DNA from: Deltaproteobacteria bacterium
GTDB taxonomy: Bacteria; Desulfobacterota; Desulfobacteria; Desulfobacterales; C00003060
NCBI GenBank assembly: GCA_019309245.1
Contig: JAFDGP010000009.1
Location: 1 to 21,724 of the forward strand
DNA: 21,724 nucleotides
Direction: 5' to 3'
Part shown: positions 6,171 to 13,545 of the stretch, piece after piece
Numbering within the stretch: position 1 is the first letter of the stretch
Layout: the number at the start of each line of letters is the position of its first letter
Notes under the pieces: generated by a model
Database searches by the model: none
What the model was told of the DNA's origin: nothing
The model's input: the letters and a program-made list of their open reading frames with translations, nothing else
Program-made: the position numbers and the translations under genes

Positions 6171-9014
6171 TCAGGATCTGCCGCAACACTTCTTATATTT
6201 TTTCCCACTCCCGCACGGGCACGGGGCATTGCGACCAATCTTTTTCGTAGTACGCCGCACCGGGGTGGTTGCACTGTCGCCGCCATGGGAAAAGGTCATC
6301 TTGGCCTGCTTGGCCTTCTCTTTGGCTGCAATCTCTTCAGGCCGAGCAATCTGAATCCGAAACAGGAAGCGAACGGTTTCTTCCTTGATCCGTTCCACCA
6401 TTTCGGCAAACATTTCAAAGCCTTCCCGTTTGTAGACCACCAGGGGGTCTTCCTGCCCGTAGCCGCGCAGGCCGATACCCTCCTTGAGATGATCCATAGC
6501 CAGGAGGTGTTCCTTCCACAGGTTGTCCACCACTTGCAGAACCACCACGCGCTCCAGGTTTCTGAACTCTTCGGCGCCAAAGGCGGCCTCCCGCTCCTCA
6601 TAGAGCTTCATGGCGGCCTGTGTAACAAAATCCGAAAGGCCTTCCGCCGTCAGCCCCTCCTGGGTCTTTCGGTCAATTCTAAGACGAAGGCCAAACTGGT
6701 GAAACACGGCATCCCGCAGTCCCTTCATGTCCCACTCATCCGGCAGGACGTCGGTCTCGGCGAAGTCGTCGGCTATCTTTCCGGCCAGCTCGGCAATCAT
6801 GGCCTCAATGGTCGGACGAAGGCTTTCTCCACTCAAGGCCTCCCGACGTTGCGCATAGATCACCTCCCGCTGCTGGTTCATGACATCGTCATACTCGATC
6901 AGATGTTTGCGGATGTCGAAATTGTGTCCCTCGACCTTGCGCTGAGCGTTTTCTATGGCCTTGCTGATCATCCTGTGCTCAATGGGCTCGCCTTCCTCCA
7001 TGCCCAACCGCTCCATGATGGAAGACATGCGTTCTCCGCCGAAGATCCGAAGCAGATCGTCCTCCAGAGACAAGTAAAACCTCGAAGACCCCGGGTCACC
7101 CTGCCGACCCGACCGGCCCCGTAGCTGGTTGTCGATCCGGCGACTTTCGTGCCGTTCCGTGCCGATGATATGAAGCCCTCCCAGCTCCTTGACCCCTTCG
7201 CCCAGGACGATGTCGGTGCCGCGGCCGGCCATGTTCGTGGAGATGGTCACCCGGCCCTTCTGCCCGGCCTTGGCCACGATCTCGGCCTCTCTTTCGTGGT
7301 GCTTGGCATTGAGGACCTCGTGCTTGATCTTCGCCTTGGCAAGCATCCGGCTCAACTTTTCCGACTTGTCAATCGAAATCGTGCCCACTAGAATGGGCTG
7401 GCCGGTCTTATGGAGCCTCTTGATCTCCTCCACCACAGCCCGGAATTTTTCCGCCTCGGTCTTGTAGATTACATCAGGATAGTCCTTTCTGATCATCGGT
7501 TCGTTGGTCGGGATGACGATCACATCCAGGTCATAAATCTTTTTGAATTCGGCCGCCTCGGTATCGGCCGTACCTGTCATGCCGGCCAGCTTTTCATACA
7601 TCCTGAAATAGTTTTGAAAGGTCACCGTGGCCAGGGTCTGATTCTCTTCCGCCACCTTGACCCCTTCCTTGGCCTCCACGGCCTGGTGCAAGCCGTCGCT
7701 CCACCGGCGGCCGGGCATCATGCGGCCCGTAAACTCATCCACGATGATGACTTGCCCGTCTTTGACCACGTACTGCACATCCTTGTCGAACAGCCAGTAG
7801 GCCTTGATCAGTTGTCTGGTAACATGGAACCGCTCGGAAGCCTCCCGGTAAGAGGCTTCAGCCTTTTGGCGCTGAATCCTTTTTTCCATGCTGGAAAGGG
7901 TCTCGTCTTCATCGATCCTTTGCAGCGCCTCATCAAGGTCCGGCACGATATAGTCGTCGGCCTGGCCGCCATAGATAAGCTGCAGGCCCTTTTCTGTCAG
8001 GTCCGCGATATTGCTGCTTTCTTCGATCACGCAGAACAAAGACTGGTCCAGTTCGGGCAGCAGTTTTTGCGTGGACAGCTGGCCCTCAAGCCGCTCCAGC
8101 CGTTTTTTTAGCCCGGGACGTTTGGCGATCATGTCCAGAAATCTCGGGTTTTTCGGATCGCCCCGCTTGACTTTCAACAACAACTCCAGGGTGACCTCCT
8201 CGTCGTCTCCGGCTTCGAGCCGTTGCATGGCCTCATCAAGCAGGCTGTTGATCAAGCGATCCTGATGCCGTTTCAGCTTGATCACCTTGGGCTTCATCTC
8301 GTCATACAACTGATCCGTGCTCTGCTCCACGGGTCCGGAAATAATCAGGGGCGTTCTGGCCTCGTCTATGAGAATACTGTCCACTTCGTCAACGATCGCG
8401 TAATAGGGATCACGTTGCACCATCGACTCAATCGAAAACTTCATGTTGTCTCTGAGATAGTCGAAACCGAACTCGTTATTCGTCCCGTACGTAATGTCCG
8501 ACGCGTAGGCCTCCTTGCGCTCCCGGTCGTCGAGGCCGTGAACGATGGTGCCTACGCTGAGGCCGAGAAACCGATAGACCGCCCCCATCCATTCGGTGTC
8601 GCGCCTGGCCAGATAATCGTTCACGGTCACCACGTGCACCCCGCGGCCGGTCAGGGCATTCAGGTAGGCCGGAAGTGTGGCCGCCAGGGTCTTTCCTTCA
8701 CCGGTCTTCATCTCCGCGATTTTACCCTGGTGAAGCACAATGCCGCCGATGAGTTGCACATCGAAATGGCGCATGGAAAGGGTGCGAACCGAGGCCTCCC
8801 GAACCACGGCGAAGGCCTCGGGCAAAAGCTCATCCAGGCTCGCTCCCTGATCGATCTGTTGCCGGAATTGCAAGGTTTTCGCTTTGAGCTCCTGATCGCT
8901 TAAGGCCTGTACTTGCGGCTCCAGCCGGTTGATCTCATCCACCAAAGGCTGAAGTTTCCGAAGCTCTCGCTCATTCTTGCTCCCGAAGACCTTCTGTAAT
9001 ACCTTTCCGATCAT
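6171..9014 (-). CDS. secA: Protein translocase ATPase SecA
   Basis: Motor of the general secretion pathway; drives unfolded preproteins through SecYEG at the inner membrane. It has 947 residues. Walker A MKTGEGKTL is at 102-110, the DEAD-like DEVD at 209-212, and the arginine-finger region 'RGTDIVLGEG' is present in NBD2. The C-terminal zinc-binding tail has Cys932, Cys934, Cys943, Cys944 (CPCGSGKKYKKCC) for SecB and phospholipid contact. An insertion of roughly 90 residues (about 245-335, charged and helical) separates the NBD1 region from the usual 'LTEKG' motif and explains the length compared with the 901-residue E. coli protein. GAGGAAGAG precedes the ATG. It lies between an M23 peptidase gene and argJ. 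Confidence 0.98.
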   Translation of the reverse strand: MIGKVLQKVFGSKNERELRKLQPLVDEINRLEPQVQALSDQELKAKTLQFRQQIDQGASLDELLPEAFAVVREASVRTLSMRHFDVQLIGGIVLHQGKIAEMKTGEGKTLAATLPAYLNALTGRGVHVVTVNDYLARRDTEWMGAVYRFLGLSVGTIVHGLDDRERKEAYASDITYGTNNEFGFDYLRDNMKFSIESMVQRDPYYAIVDEVDSILIDEARTPLIISGPVEQSTDQLYDEMKPKVIKLKRHQDRLINSLLDEAMQRLEAGDDEEVTLELLLKVKRGDPKNPRFLDMIAKRPGLKKRLERLEGQLSTQKLLPELDQSLFCVIEESSNIADLTEKGLQLIYGGQADDYIVPDLDEALQRIDEDETLSSMEKRIQRQKAEASYREASERFHVTRQLIKAYWLFDKDVQYVVKDGQVIIVDEFTGRMMPGRRWSDGLHQAVEAKEGVKVAEENQTLATVTFQNYFRMYEKLAGMTGTADTEAAEFKKIYDLDVIVIPTNEPMIRKDYPDVIYKTEAEKFRAVVEEIKRLHKTGQPILVGTISIDKSEKLSRMLAKAKIKHEVLNAKHHEREAEIVAKAGQKGRVTISTNMAGRGTDIVLGEGVKELGGLHIIGTERHESRRIDNQLRGRSGRQGDPGSSRFYLSLEDDLLRIFGGERMSSIMERLGMEEGEPIEHRMISKAIENAQRKVEGHNFDIRKHLIEYDDVMNQQREVIYAQRREALSGESLRPTIEAMIAELAGKIADDFAETDVLPDEWDMKGLRDAVFHQFGLRLRIDRKTQEGLTAEGLSDFVTQAAMKLYEEREAAFGAEEFRNLERVVVLQVVDNLWKEHLLAMDHLKEGIGLRGYGQEDPLVVYKREGFEMFAEMVERIKEETVRFLFRIQIARPEEIAAKEKAKQAKMTFSHGGDSATTPVRRTTKKIGRNAPCPCGSGKKYKKCCGRS

Positions 9015-9098
9015 ATTCGGACACTCTTCCTCTTATCCTTTTGGATGGCGGCATCATCTTATACCAAGCGCCCTTTGGCAAGTAAAGATCCCGATCCC

Positions 9099-9146
9099 GG
9101 ATCCACCGCCTTGCATCTTGGGGCAAACTCGGAAACCGGCGGATCC
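9099..9146 (-). repeat. Dispersed repeat, copy 3 (hairpin form)
   Basis: Related to 57-109 and 1018-1070, sharing CCACCGCC(T)TGCATCT and AAAC-GG-AACCGG blocks. The ends are inverted repeats: GGATCCACCG at 9099-9108 and CGGCGGATCC at 9137-9146, with one non-matching pair, giving a 10-bp stem with a 28-base loop. Confidence 0.6.
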
Positions 9147-9196
9147 GGGCGGGCGGGTCCGGGTGGCCGGGCTTTGAGTTATCCATGAAAGCAGTG

Positions 9197-9449
9197 AGTT
9201 TCCAATTCAGAAAACAAAAGATTTTGGCTTTGTTTTTGGATCATACAGAGCAATGGTGCAGGGCTATCCAGACACGTTGCCGAACGCAAGGAGTAAGGAG
9301 TTGACGACATGATCTATGCGGGAAAGGATATTTCCAAAGCCAAAATCTTTTATGTCATCAGTGACCATCAGGAGAACGTTGGTGTTAGGGCACTTTTGAG
9401 GGGCCGTTGTCATACTACCGGTTCTCCTGGTGGTCGCTGATTGGAAACT
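9197..9449. mobile_element. Element with three inverted-repeat sets, possible internally deleted IS110-type remnant
   Basis: Three inverted-repeat sets are present. The outer pair is AGTTTCCAAT (9197-9206) with ATTGGAAACT (9440-9449). A perfect 17-bp pair lies at 9216-9232 and 9335-9351. A 21-bp pair lies at 9357-9377 and 9421-9441, with two mismatches that would be U-G pairs in a plus-strand RNA. A plus-strand frame at 9309-9440, preceded by GGAG, starts MIYAGKDISKAKIFYV, resembling the N-terminus of IS110-family transposases (MxYAGIDVxK). Only about 22 codons resemble it. The right edge overlaps the M23 gene stop. The IS110 assignment is an inference from a short stretch. Confidence 0.4.
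9309..9440 (+). pseudogene. IS110-like transposase N-terminal fragment
   Basis: A 43-codon frame, beginning MIYAGKDISKAKIF and ending soon after VISDHQEN. IS110-family DEDD transposases typically start with a YAGIDVxK strand holding the first catalytic Asp. Here the Ile before the Asp is Lys, and Asp8 is kept. The rest of the transposase is missing. It could instead be a chance similarity over about 20 residues. Confidence 0.35.
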
Positions 9450-10356
9450 AGTTGAGGATGTACTTGAGGGGATTGACCGGTAGGCCGTTCACGTGCACTT
9501 CATAATGCAGATGTGGCGCCGTGCTTCGACCCGAATTGCCCACCAGTCCGATCTTGTCGCCACGTTTGACATGGGTGCCCCGTCTGACCAGCCACTTTTT
9601 CAAATGCCCGAACCGGGTCACCTTCCCGTAGCCGTGGTCGATCACAACCAGATTACCCAACCCACCTTTTCTGCCCACAAACGTTACGACGCCGTCGGCC
9701 GGCGCCACCACAGGGGTTCCTTCCCGGGTGGCAATATCCAGTCCGCGATGAAACTCTCTTCGCCCGGTAAATGGCGAGGTCCGATATCCGAAGCCGGAGG
9801 AAATCCAGCCGGTGGTGGGGCGAATCGAAGGCGTTGAAGCCAGAAGTGATTTCTGATCCTGCAAATAGTCGCGCAGTTCTCCAAAGGACTTCTGTTGAAC
9901 CACAGCCGCTTCGTCAAGCTGCTCCAGGCGGGCGTGAATGGCCCGGATGACTCGGCTGTAGTCCTCGGTCAACGGGGGAAGCTCTTCCAGGTCTTCATCC
10001 GAGGTGCCGCCGATACCAAAAATCGCGTCCTGGCCAGCCGGGGCTTCCACATTGGCGATCACGCGCAATTTTTTCTCAAAATCGTGCAGGTCCTGCATCT
10101 CCGCGTTCAAGGCCCGTACCTTCTGGGCATACGTCCGGATCTGGGCCCGCTGGCTGGCGACTTCCCGGGCCAGGCTCCGCACTGAGGGCATGTTGTGTTT
10201 CAGGCTGCAATAGTCGTACAGGACAAACCCCAGCACCACCACGCCGGCAACCATCAAGGACGCCACCACGCAAAGCAATGTCCTGGAACACTTGATCTGC
10301 TTTACATTGGATGTGTTTTCCGGAACAATGAGGAAGGTCAGTTTCTTGTCAGCCAA
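9448..10356 (-). CDS. Membrane-anchored M23 (LytM-type) peptidoglycan endopeptidase
   Basis: Protein of 302 residues with a short cytoplasmic N-terminus, one membrane helix (about 26-47), a periplasmic coiled coil (about 58-98 and 135-172) and a C-terminal peptidase M23 domain (about 183-302). The metal-site residues are intact: His203 and Asp207 (HRGLD), His251, and His282 and His284 (HLHYEV). It is therefore likely to cut peptidoglycan cross-links rather than act as an inactive regulator. The start is a TTG at 10356, supported by GGAGG 8 bases upstream; a nearby ATG opens a frame that stops after nine codons. It is upstream of secA in the same direction, an order seen in this bacterial group. 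Confidence 0.9.
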   Translation of the reverse strand: MADKKLTFLIVPENTSNVKQIKCSRTLLCVVASLMVAGVVVLGFVLYDYCSLKHNMPSVRSLAREVASQRAQIRTYAQKVRALNAEMQDLHDFEKKLRVIANVEAPAGQDAIFGIGGTSDEDLEELPPLTEDYSRVIRAIHARLEQLDEAAVVQQKSFGELRDYLQDQKSLLASTPSIRPTTGWISSGFGYRTSPFTGRREFHRGLDIATREGTPVVAPADGVVTFVGRKGGLGNLVVIDHGYGKVTRFGHLKKWLVRRGTHVKRGDKIGLVGNSGRSTAPHLHYEVHVNGLPVNPLKYILN

Positions 10357-10659
10357 ACCACTTGCCTCCCGTGCTCATGGTCTGAAAGGAGCCAAAAGCG
10401 TAGATTTACAATTTTGCGCGTAGTTACCAAAGGTTAATCTGTTCTGTCAACCTTTTTGTGCCTCACACGCCGTTTGTCAATACCGAAGCCCCGCCACTTG
10501 GCGGCCTGCCGGGCCTCTTCCCGGACGTACCGTGCCGGCATCTGTCGTCACACAGGGCGTTAACCAAGCAATCATCGTGCCAGAAACCGGGAAGACAACC
10601 GCCGCCATTGATTCCCGTATCGGCAGATTCACGCCAAAGCATGAATGTCCGGCTGATCA
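10357..10659. other. Gene-free stretch between argA-like gene and M23 gene
   Basis: No supported gene. It contains a short palindrome (CCGCCA and TGGCGG near 10493-10506) and an inverted repeat AAAGGTT/AACCTTT (near 10429-10456). The latter is followed on the plus strand by a T-run; no upstream plus-strand gene would use it. On the minus strand a TTGACA (plus 10445-10450) could be a -35 box for the M23-secA-argJ genes, but no good -10 is seen. Confidence 0.4.
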
Positions 10660-11130
10660 TCAGATCCCGGAGCCCTCAAGCGTTTTCAACATCGCGATCT
10701 CATCGCAGTTCGGAAACTTCACACAGCGGATACAGTCAGCCCAAATTTTTTGTGGTAACGAAGCCTTATCGACCTCGCTGAAGCCGAGTTTGCCGAAAAA
10801 CTCGGGGCGGTACGTCAGGGTAAACACGCGCCCGACCCCCAGATCCCGCGCCTCAGCCAGGGCGTGGTTCACCAGGGCGGTGCCGATTCCCCGGTGCCGG
10901 CGGCCTTCGTCAACGCCCAGGGAACGAATTTCCGCCAAATCCTCCCAACAAACATGAAGCGCACACATGCCAACCACCGGTCCTGCCGGACCCTCTTCAA
11001 ACACGGAAAAATCACGAAGGTGATCGTAGATGTCGCTCAAAGGGCGCGCAAGCAGTTCTCCCCGGTCGGCGTGCACGCTTAACAACCGGTGGAGCGCCCT
11101 GACGTCACGGATGGATGCCTTTCGGATCAT
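10660..11130 (-). CDS. argA: Short ArgA-type N-acetyltransferase (GNAT)
   Basis: GNAT-fold protein of 156 residues, the size and pattern of the short, stand-alone N-acetylglutamate synthases of mycobacterial type. These acetylate glutamate with acetyl-CoA at the entry of arginine synthesis. Seen: the N-terminal 'ELLARPLSDIYDHLRDF' helix, the acetyl-CoA loop GRRHRGIGTAL (76-86), 'RPEFFGKLGF' (108-117) and the C-terminal 'KIWADCIRC...FPNCDEIAM' segment with conserved cysteines (133, 136, 142), which I recall as typical of this subgroup. The ATG overlaps the stop of the upstream small gene (ATGA), so translation is coupled. Substrate is inferred, not shown; other amino-acid N-acetyltransferases look similar. 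Confidence 0.75.
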   Translation of the reverse strand: MIRKASIRDVRALHRLLSVHADRGELLARPLSDIYDHLRDFSVFEEGPAGPVVGMCALHVCWEDLAEIRSLGVDEGRRHRGIGTALVNHALAEARDLGVGRVFTLTYRPEFFGKLGFSEVDKASLPQKIWADCIRCVKFPNCDEIAMLKTLEGSGI

Positions 11131-11369
11131 AACCGCCTGCCATCACTCCCCGGGGCCCCGGGGAGGGCATGGCCCTTTTCGGGTTCCACGGGTTCATCTG
11201 AGGACAGATTGGCTTTTCTACGTTTTTTTTGTAAAAACATAATATAATACAAAATCAGTATCGGATACGGAAGAAATGCGCCTTGAAAGTCCCCCTGAAA
11301 GAGGCAAACCGTAGAATAGCCCACGCACAAGAGTACAAACAGAATTTGAGCCCATACCAACGCCCGCAT
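11127..11369 (-). CDS. Small two-helix membrane protein, unknown function
   Basis: Eighty-residue protein with two hydrophobic segments (about residues 5-23 and 30-45), a basic KKRRK stretch at 48-52 and a polar C-terminus, suggesting a hairpin in the inner membrane with both ends in the cytoplasm. I do not recognise a family. It is supported as a real gene by an AAGGG ribosome binding site 8 bases before the ATG and by the ATGA overlap with the acetyltransferase start, which couples the two. Confidence 0.6.
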   Translation of the reverse strand: MRALVWAQILFVLLCVGYSTVCLFQGDFQGAFLPYPILILYYIMFLQKKRRKANLSSDEPVEPEKGHALPGAPGSDGRRL

Positions 11370-11439
11370 GGCACAATCCCTTCAGGGCGCCCCGGCCCGA
11401 AATCCAGCAAACGAGCTCCCGAGATCATCCCTTGTCGCC

Positions 11440-11468
11440 CTTATAGTATAATCCATCGGAAAGGCCAA
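11440..11468 (-). promoter_or_regulatory. Possible sigma-70-type promoter for the small membrane protein/argA pair
   Basis: On the minus strand TTGGCC (plus 11463-11468) and TATAAG (plus 11440-11445) are separated by 17 bases and lie about 70 bases upstream of the ATG at 11369. The -35 match is only partial. On the plus strand a TATAAT at 11447-11452 overlaps it but lacks a -35 partner. Confidence 0.3.
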
Positions 11469-11480
11469 CCCTTCCCGGCT

Positions 11481-11512
11481 CCCCGGATCCACCGGTTGCG
11501 GAGATTGGCAGG
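11481..11512 (+). repeat. Dispersed repeat, partial copy 4 (opposite orientation)
   Basis: CCGGATCCACCGGTTGC followed by GGAGAT matches the reverse complement of the 1018-1070 repeat, with about ten internal bases missing. It sits in the divergent region between the small membrane protein gene and the secreted-protein gene. Confidence 0.45.
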
Positions 11513-11758
11513 AAGTCCTCAGGAAAAATTCGTATCTTTGCTGACAGGTTTGTATTTCAGGGAGGATGAAACGCATTGTAAACCGGCCCGATTCGTGCAG
11601 GCTTTACCTGAAATCCTGCCGGGCATGCCCGGCACGAGGGCCGGTTCGGCCCCCAGGCAGGCAACTGAAAACAGGTGGTTGCCCACACACCCTTTCATGG
11701 TATAAGAAAGCACACTCCGTCTTGACGGGACCCCATGATGAAGCAGGAGAAACAGGGC

Positions 11759-12277
11759 ATGAGACAGGTATTAATGATCGCAGCCGTACTCAGCGTCCTT
11801 GGCCTGGTCGGGGCCAACACCGGCCATGCTCATGGACAATTCACGAACACCACGGGAAGGCCCCTTCGAATTCTGGACCTCAACGACATCCACGGCAAGC
11901 CGTTCGCCCGGCTGGTTATGACCGGGGAGAAGATGACCATCAACCATTACAACTATCCCGAAAGCGGGGCGGGATACTATGAGGCCCTGCCGGGACACGA
12001 TTATTTCATCCCCTTTACATCATCAGGCGTGCTGGGAGGCCTCCATGTGGACAAGGTCGCCTGGGACGATGCCGGAAAGACGATCGCCATCGAAGGGCTT
12101 CGACCCTTTTTTGATGGCGCGGAAAAGATACGGATCACTTCGGATGTCCGAGCCCCCAAGATTCAAGACGGCATCCTTTACCTTAAACTGGCCGGGCACG
12201 GAAATCAGGAATACGGATTCAAGATCGTCTTTGGCTTGGGGGTCTCCATCACCCCGCCTTTGAATCAGGCCCCCTGA
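11759..12277 (+). CDS. Secreted protein, unknown function
   Basis: A 172-residue protein with a Sec signal peptide (MRQVLMIAAVLSVLGLVGA, cleavage likely after the AHA near residues 22-24). The mature part of about 150 residues is rich in beta-forming sequence and has no cysteine, so it is probably periplasmic. I do not recognise a family. The ATG at 11759 is preferred because AGGAG sits 9 bases upstream; an in-frame ATG pair at 11735/11738 would add eight polar residues and has a poorer ribosome binding site. It stands 75 bases before cooC in the same direction; whether they share a transcript is unclear. Confidence 0.7.
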   Translation: MRQVLMIAAVLSVLGLVGANTGHAHGQFTNTTGRPLRILDLNDIHGKPFARLVMTGEKMTINHYNYPESGAGYYEALPGHDYFIPFTSSGVLGGLHVDKVAWDDAGKTIAIEGLRPFFDGAEKIRITSDVRAPKIQDGILYLKLAGHGNQEYGFKIVFGLGVSITPPLNQAP

Positions 12278-12352
12278 CCCGACCGGACCGGCATCTGACG
12301 GGTCGTCCGAAGTCGCGCTCCGGCGTCCGGGATTGAAGGAGGATGAAACGCG

Positions 12353-13282
12353 ATGAAACTGGCCATAAGCGGAAAGGGGGGGGTCGGCAAGACCACCTTT
12401 GCCGCCCTGCTTATCAAGGCCCTAAACGATATGGGAAAGCGGATCCTGGCCATCGATGCCGACCCGGATGCAAACCTGGCCGTGGCCTTGGATGTTTCGG
12501 ATCCGGAATCCGTGGTGCCGATTGCCGACATGAAGGACCTGATTCGCGAGCGTACCGGGGCGGACCCGGAGACGGTCGGCGCTTTTTTCAAATTGAACCC
12601 CAAGGTAGACGATTTGCCTGAGCGCTGTTCCATGGACATTGACCGTATCAAGTTCATGAGGCTCGGTGGCGTGAAGAAGGGAGGCGGTGGGTGCATCTGC
12701 CCATCGTCCACGTTACTCAGGGCCCTGGTGAGCCATATCCTGCTGGCACGCGATGAGGTGGTTGTCATGGATATGGAGGCCGGCATTGAACATCTGGCCC
12801 GCGGCACGGCATCCGCCGTCGACAAGTTGATTGTGGTCGTGGAACCGGGACGAAGGAGTGTGGAAACCGCAAGGCATATCAAAAAACTGGCGTCTGAGAT
12901 CGGGTTGCGTCGTGTCTTTTTGCTGGGAAATAAAATTCGTAACCCACAAGACCGTGAATTTCTAGAAAAATATGTTACCGAATTCGAATGGCTTGGGTTT
13001 CTTCCCTATGATGACACCATCATCCGGTGCGACCTGGAGGGCCGATCTCCCTACAGTGTCGATACCCTGGCCAAAGACCGCGTAAGGGCCCTGGCAGAGG
13101 CCTTGCTTCAACACGATGGCAACCCCGCACGGCCGTACCCCGCCGAGAACGAACAGGTTCATACGCATGAGCACAGGCACGGCGCACGGGTTCATACCCA
13201 TCGGCATGCGCACAGGCACACCCACGTGAGCAAACCCTCGCCGTCCGGCCCGCGCCATGGACACGACCACGACCATGGCTGA
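12353..13282 (+). CDS. cooC: CooC-type nickel-insertion ATPase with histidine-rich tail
   Basis: MinD/SIMIBI-class ATPase of 309 residues that matures the nickel site of carbon monoxide dehydrogenase or acetyl-CoA synthase. The deviant Walker A GKGGVGKTT is at 7-15 (Lys8 and Lys13), DADPDANL at 35-42, and the dimer metal-binding motif CxC at Cys114-Cys116, which is diagnostic for CooC. The last 40 residues are a tail with 14 histidines between positions 270 and 308, alternating with Thr, Arg and Asp, like the nickel-storing tails of CooJ or HypB. CooC proteins are usually about 250-265 residues without it. GGAGG lies 10 bases before the ATG; an earlier ATG at 12343 is out of frame. No CODH gene is in the window. 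Confidence 0.9.
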   Translation: MKLAISGKGGVGKTTFAALLIKALNDMGKRILAIDADPDANLAVALDVSDPESVVPIADMKDLIRERTGADPETVGAFFKLNPKVDDLPERCSMDIDRIKFMRLGGVKKGGGGCICPSSTLLRALVSHILLARDEVVVMDMEAGIEHLARGTASAVDKLIVVVEPGRRSVETARHIKKLASEIGLRRVFLLGNKIRNPQDREFLEKYVTEFEWLGFLPYDDTIIRCDLEGRSPYSVDTLAKDRVRALAEALLQHDGNPARPYPAENEQVHTHEHRHGARVHTHRHAHRHTHVSKPSPSGPRHGHDHDHG

Positions 13283-13545
13283 GACGTCTGCCCGGGCCGG
13301 CGGAAACGGGCCGTGGGGCGGCTGATGTGGGCCTTTTTGGCACTATCCATGCAGAGTTCAAACTGTTCGTAAAGCATTGTTGTCAAGATGCAGGATTCCG
13401 AAGTGTCCGAACCTGATGATTTCCATAACGATCTCGGCATCCTGTAGAAAAAGAGATCGTGCCGACCGGGCCGCAATACGTGGAACGTTCACATGTCAAT
13501 GTGGCTCAACCGCTGATGATCTTAGGAAAAAAGGGAGAATATTCG
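13283..13545. other. Gene-free stretch upstream of the GHMP kinase
   Basis: No supported gene. A structured patch at 13429-13465 holds two inverted-repeat pairs: CGATCTC (13429-13435) with GAGATCG (13453-13459), and TCGGCA (13434-13439) with TGCCGA (13460-13465). They share bases on the left side and so would be alternative foldings. Confidence 0.35.

Larger units (their letters stand above)
9015..9447. other. Gene-free stretch between the M23 peptidase gene and secA
   Basis: These 433 bases separate two genes I expect to be close together. They contain repeat copy 3 (9099-9146) and a unit with three sets of inverted repeats (9197-9449) that includes a short IS110-like frame. I see no functional gene. 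The open frame at 8971-9186 on the minus strand consists of secA leader and repeat sequence and is not supported. Confidence 0.6.
11370..11758. other. Divergent intergenic region
   Basis: Contains the candidate minus-strand promoter at 11440-11468 and partial repeat copy 4. The open frames here (for example 11382-11576 on the minus strand) run through the repeat, lack a good ribosome binding site and resemble nothing I know. No RNA gene was recognised. Confidence 0.4.

Noticed and set aside
7410..8111. Long plus-strand frames opposite secA (also 8223-8903 and 6285-7124)
   Set aside because: secA on the minus strand is unmistakable; these are antisense shadows.
8971..9186. 71-codon minus-strand frame upstream of secA
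   Set aside because: It encodes repeat copy 3 and the secA leader; another frame overlaps the secA start and nothing conserved is visible.
10424..10460. Intrinsic terminator (AAAGGTT/AACCTTTTT)
   Set aside because: The stem is AT-rich, the loop is 13 bases, and the T-run is on the plus strand, where no upstream gene would need it.
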